A DNA stretch of 10,100 bases, from NCBI GenBank assembly GCA_002684875.1, contig NYVY01000078.1, forward strand, positions 1 through 10,100. Direction: 5' to 3'. Positions 7,556-10,100 of this stretch are shown here, piece after piece (position 1 is the stretch's first letter; the number at the start of each line of letters is the position of its first letter). Origin of the DNA: Pseudomonadota bacterium. GTDB taxonomy: Bacteria; Pseudomonadota; Gammaproteobacteria; Burkholderiales; Burkholderiaceae_A. The position numbers and the translations under genes are program-made. The notes below the pieces were generated by a model. It saw only the letters and a program-made list of their open reading frames with translations, made no database searches and was not told the origin of the DNA.

Positions 7556-7577
7556 TTACAAATTTAAAACATAAATT

Positions 7578-10100
7578 TTAAATGTAATCATTTGTCATCC
7601 ATATCCCATTTAGAATATCTCCGTTTACAATATTCATATTTTCAGGGCTTTCTGAAAACCCTATTAATGACCCAGACCTATCCATCCAAAGAGGATCACT
7701 TTCTGCTCTACTAAATCTATCCAAATAATAATTTTTTTCAAACTCCTCAGCAGAACGTCCGAGTACATTATCGTATAAAGCGTTTACGAAATCAGTATCC
7801 GATAAATTCTTACCATATGTCATTTCAAACTCTGGCGAAGCCAAAAAGTTACTAGCGACCTGATATAAAATTAAACCATTAGATTCAATATCATTAACAT
7901 GATACCCGACCCCTATGGGGTCTGGCGTTCTCTCGAAGGCTGCTTGATATAACCTGTAAGCTTGACCAGCGTTGCCATCTGTATCAAATGCCAAAGTGCC
8001 ATCCGAAAATTCTAATCTCTCAATATTAGTCAGGGTATCCGTACCCTCTAATGAAAGTTTATCCTTTACGCTAAAGGTATCAAGCTGCTTTTGTATATCA
8101 AAATCATAAAAAGAACCTACATATTGAGCCTTGTCAAACCCATCTCCTCCATCAAATTTATCATCACCACTGCCTCCGACAAACGTATCTCTTCCGTTCC
8201 CAGAAAAAATTTCATCATTACCAGCTCCGCCGTCGAAGTAATTATCCCCACCTGTTGTTCGGACAATATCGTCCCCTCCACCAGCATAAATGATATCGTC
8301 ACCTATCCCTAGACTAATATCTTGTGCCCCATCATCACCAACAACAGTCTGATTGCCTTCTCCGCCTCTTGTAACGAAATCACCCATTAAAAGAATCTCG
8401 CTGGATGAAACACCTGCATAGTTATTTAAATTAATAAAGGTTCCTGTTCCGCTAGAGTTGGTTGGACCAATTAAAATAACTCCCTCGCCCTCAGATAGTT
8501 GCATAATAATTTCATCAGAATCAATTTCGGCAGGATCATTTTTAGAAAAATCAAATAGCTTCAATTTTTCAATCAAAACAGGATCGCCAGTCGCATTCTC
8601 AGAATTTTGTTTGTCTAGAACATCTGTAAATTGTGTTATTGCCTCAAACGAATTTAGAGCTCTATCCTTGCTACCCACGCCAACAAATTGTATAAGATCT
8701 CCTGACTCTGAAATCGGTTCATCCAATGTGTAATAGTCTAGTTCGACTTGCGTATTAATTGTAAGAGCAGTACTCTCAATACTTCCTGATGAATTTTCCG
8801 AATCAGTATCAAAATCCAAACTTATATTTCCATTGCTCAAAAAAGAGTTGACTGTTCCTTTTTTTAGACCTTCATTTAAATTTCCATAAGTTATTGTTTG
8901 TTTCTCTAGACTTACTCCTGGCATTAATAGTTCTGATACTGTTTCAGACACGCTTGGAAGACTGGGTAAGTTTGTCAACTCACCACTGACTATGTTTCTA
9001 GCATTTTCTGTGTCAAGCATTTTCTGTCTAAAGCTCTCGACAGCAGTATTGCCAAGAATCTGTCTATCCCCTGTTAAATCAAAGCCCTTATCTGATTCGA
9101 TAATGGATAGTTCATCAAGACTGTAGTTTACAACATTGGCAGATATCATATGAAACTCATATAGTCCTAATGCATTAGCACTAGCGTCCCCAGAAATAAC
9201 AAACTCATACAAATTAAAGCTTGTTGAAGTAGAGACAATATTAGATGAACTAGTTGTAACAATTCCCAGAACTTTATCTGCATTTTCATCAGTTCTAAGT
9301 TGTACCTTAGTTTCTTCACCTGAATCATTAACTCTATTTTCTACAAATAATCCAGTGATAAATTCATCATTCGTACCCCAGTTTGCACCGTTAACATCAT
9401 AGACTGAGTAAAATTTTTGATTGGTATCAGTTGTCAACGAAAATGCTGTATCTAATCCAATTGCACTTGTCTCGGTTTTTACAAGGCGAAAATCATCTGG
9501 ACCTGGTGACATCATAAATGCTGGCATCAGTAGTTCTCTGTTTTGAAAACCAACTTGTCCACTATTGTCTAAGTCATATCTTAGAACCTCTTCTTTTGAA
9601 AGAACTTCCGTTAGATTGAGTTTTTGCGATCCATTTGCTGTATCAAAGGTTGCGCTAGTATCATCCGCTACTTTAAAACTCCTCAAAAAATAGCTTTCTG
9701 GTTCTGTTATAGATCCTTGGTGAACAATATTTACGTCAAAGGAAACTCTTTGAGTGGTCTCATTGAGGTCAGAGCTTGTAAATGTACCCAATAAACTTTC
9801 AGAGTTATCATACCTGTACAGTTGGTTTCCATCATATAGGATTAATTCTGGGGTCTCCCCGATATTAGCCACACCTTTAAAATCAACTCCAATCGATCCA
9901 TCAGCCAATTTTGCAATGATTGGGCTCTTCTGCGCAACATTATACTGGTCGATAAAATCGCTTGACTCTATTGGAATTTGTAAAGCGCCAGGTCCTAAAA
10001 CATTATTTTTATCGAGATTATAACCAACCTCTAACTCTCTTTGAAAAAAATCAGAATCAGTTAATGCAGCAGTATCCGAGAGACTGTCTTTGATAAAATA
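7578..10100 (-). CDS. large RTX calcium-binding, DUF4214 secreted protein (5' end outside window)
   Basis: The frame is open to the window edge, so 840 residues are visible and the start lies beyond 10100. The visible part starts with an acidic, Ser/Thr/Asp-rich region containing two EF-hand-like loops (9993-10019 NLDKNNVLG; 9549-9575 DLDNSGQVG). A beta-rich stretch of about 400 residues without a recognised domain follows. Seven tandem RTX nonapeptides come next (8121-8309), for example GIGDDIIYA, GAGNDEIFS and GSGDDKFDG, which bind calcium in a parallel beta roll. After these is the linker ending GTDTLTNIERLEFSDG, common in such proteins, then a DUF4214 domain (about 7718-7964: AYRLYQAAFERTPDP, FLASPEF, LYDNVLGR). 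The tail GFSESPENMN followed by GDILNGIW is usual after DUF4214. RTX proteins are generally exported by type I secretion to become surface-layer, adhesive or extracellular proteins. No ABC transporter or membrane-fusion gene is in view, so the exporter is inferred. Confidence 0.93.
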   Translation of the reverse strand, partial: YFIKDSLSDTAALTDSDFFQRELEVGYNLDKNNVLGPGALQIPIESSDFIDQYNVAQKSPIIAKLADGSIGVDFKGVANIGETPELILYDGNQLYRYDNSESLLGTFTSSDLNETTQRVSFDVNIVHQGSITEPESYFLRSFKVADDTSATFDTANGSQKLNLTEVLSKEEVLRYDLDNSGQVGFQNRELLMPAFMMSPGPDDFRLVKTETSAIGLDTAFSLTTDTNQKFYSVYDVNGANWGTNDEFITGLFVENRVNDSGEETKVQLRTDENADKVLGIVTTSSSNIVSTSTSFNLYEFVISGDASANALGLYEFHMISANVVNYSLDELSIIESDKGFDLTGDRQILGNTAVESFRQKMLDTENARNIVSGELTNLPSLPSVSETVSELLMPGVSLEKQTITYGNLNEGLKKGTVNSFLSNGNISLDFDTDSENSSGSIESTALTINTQVELDYYTLDEPISESGDLIQFVGVGSKDRALNSFEAITQFTDVLDKQNSENATGDPVLIEKLKLFDFSKNDPAEIDSDEIIMQLSEGEGVILIGPTNSSGTGTFINLNNYAGVSSSEILLMGDFVTRGGEGNQTVVGDDGAQDISLGIGDDIIYAGGGDDIVRTTGGDNYFDGGAGNDEIFSGNGRDTFVGGSGDDKFDGGDGFDKAQYVGSFYDFDIQKQLDTFSVKDKLSLEGTDTLTNIERLEFSDGTLAFDTDGNAGQAYRLYQAAFERTPDPIGVGYHVNDIESNGLILYQVASNFLASPEFEMTYGKNLSDTDFVNALYDNVLGRSAEEFEKNYYLDRFSRAESDPLWMDRSGSLIGFSESPENMNIVNGDILNGIWMTNDYI
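8121..8309 (-). repeat. seven tandem RTX nonapeptide repeats
   Basis: The DNA encodes seven consecutive nine-residue units of the GGxGxDxUx type with no gap (63 residues): GIGDDIIYA, GGGDDIVRT, TGGDNYFDG, GAGNDEIFS, GNGRDTFVG, GSGDDKFDG, GDGFDKAQY. The repeat is at the protein level; the DNA copies are well diverged. Confidence 0.9.

Noticed and set aside
7491..7577. Intrinsic terminator after the RTX gene
   Set aside because: The inverted repeats are almost pure A/T and none is followed by a proper T run on the minus strand, so they are listed as repeats only.
8091..8733. Plus-strand and alternate minus-strand open frames inside the RTX gene
   Set aside because: They are shadows of the biased codon pattern of the RTX repeats and have no family-like sequence or ribosome sites. 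The same applies to short frames antisense to parC, parE and rraA.
9906..9908. TTG at 9908 as the start of the RTX gene
   Set aside because: The frame stays open for 64 more codons to the window edge with plausible acidic, EF-hand-like protein sequence, so this is an internal codon.
1..10100. CRISPR array, insertion sequence, tRNA or rRNA
   Set aside because: No regularly spaced direct repeats, transposase motifs, terminal inverted repeats with target duplications, or tRNA-like cloverleaf segments were seen. Genes fill nearly the whole window.

Overview
The window is AT-rich bacterial DNA, roughly two thirds A+T by eye, with many long A/T homopolymers and short intergenic gaps. ParC, ParE and RraA read like low-GC members of Betaproteobacteria. 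The ParC C-terminal domain, its [10 protein letters not shown] segment and the parE-parC adjacency fit that class best. A compact aquatic genome is a reasonable guess, but no rRNA or tRNA is present to fix the taxonomy.

Left part (about 1-4880, minus strand): rraA -> parE -> parC. parE and parC encode the two subunits of topoisomerase IV and are essentially fused at the DNA level, with the parE stop, one base, then the parC ATG. rraA lies 89 bp upstream of parE. It encodes a RraA-family protein that keeps the full metal-aldolase motif. One plus-strand gene (4933-5472) diverges from rraA and encodes a hotdog-fold acyl-CoA thioesterase-like protein of the THEM6/4HBT_2 type.

Right part (about 5483-10100, minus strand), in transcription order: a large RTX/DUF4214 secreted protein whose 5' end lies beyond the window edge, a thiol-type glutathione peroxidase, a predicted zinc aminopeptidase lipoprotein (PF10023/COG4324), and a small unrecognised membrane-anchored protein. 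The RTX gene and the peroxidase gene are separated by about 100 bp that holds three inverted repeats. The last three genes are tightly spaced and may be cotranscribed.

The most notable observation is that the aminopeptidase gene is split between two frames. The zero frame holds the lipobox, HExxH zinc motif and NES motif and stops early. The family's C-terminal region continues without a stop in the -1 frame, and the two frames overlap across a run of ten A's. One extra A would give a 354-residue full-length protein. Transcriptional slippage, -1 ribosomal frameshifting, a phase-variable tract, a recent mutation and an assembly error are all possible. I found no convincing new multi-gene system, CRISPR array, transposon or RNA gene.
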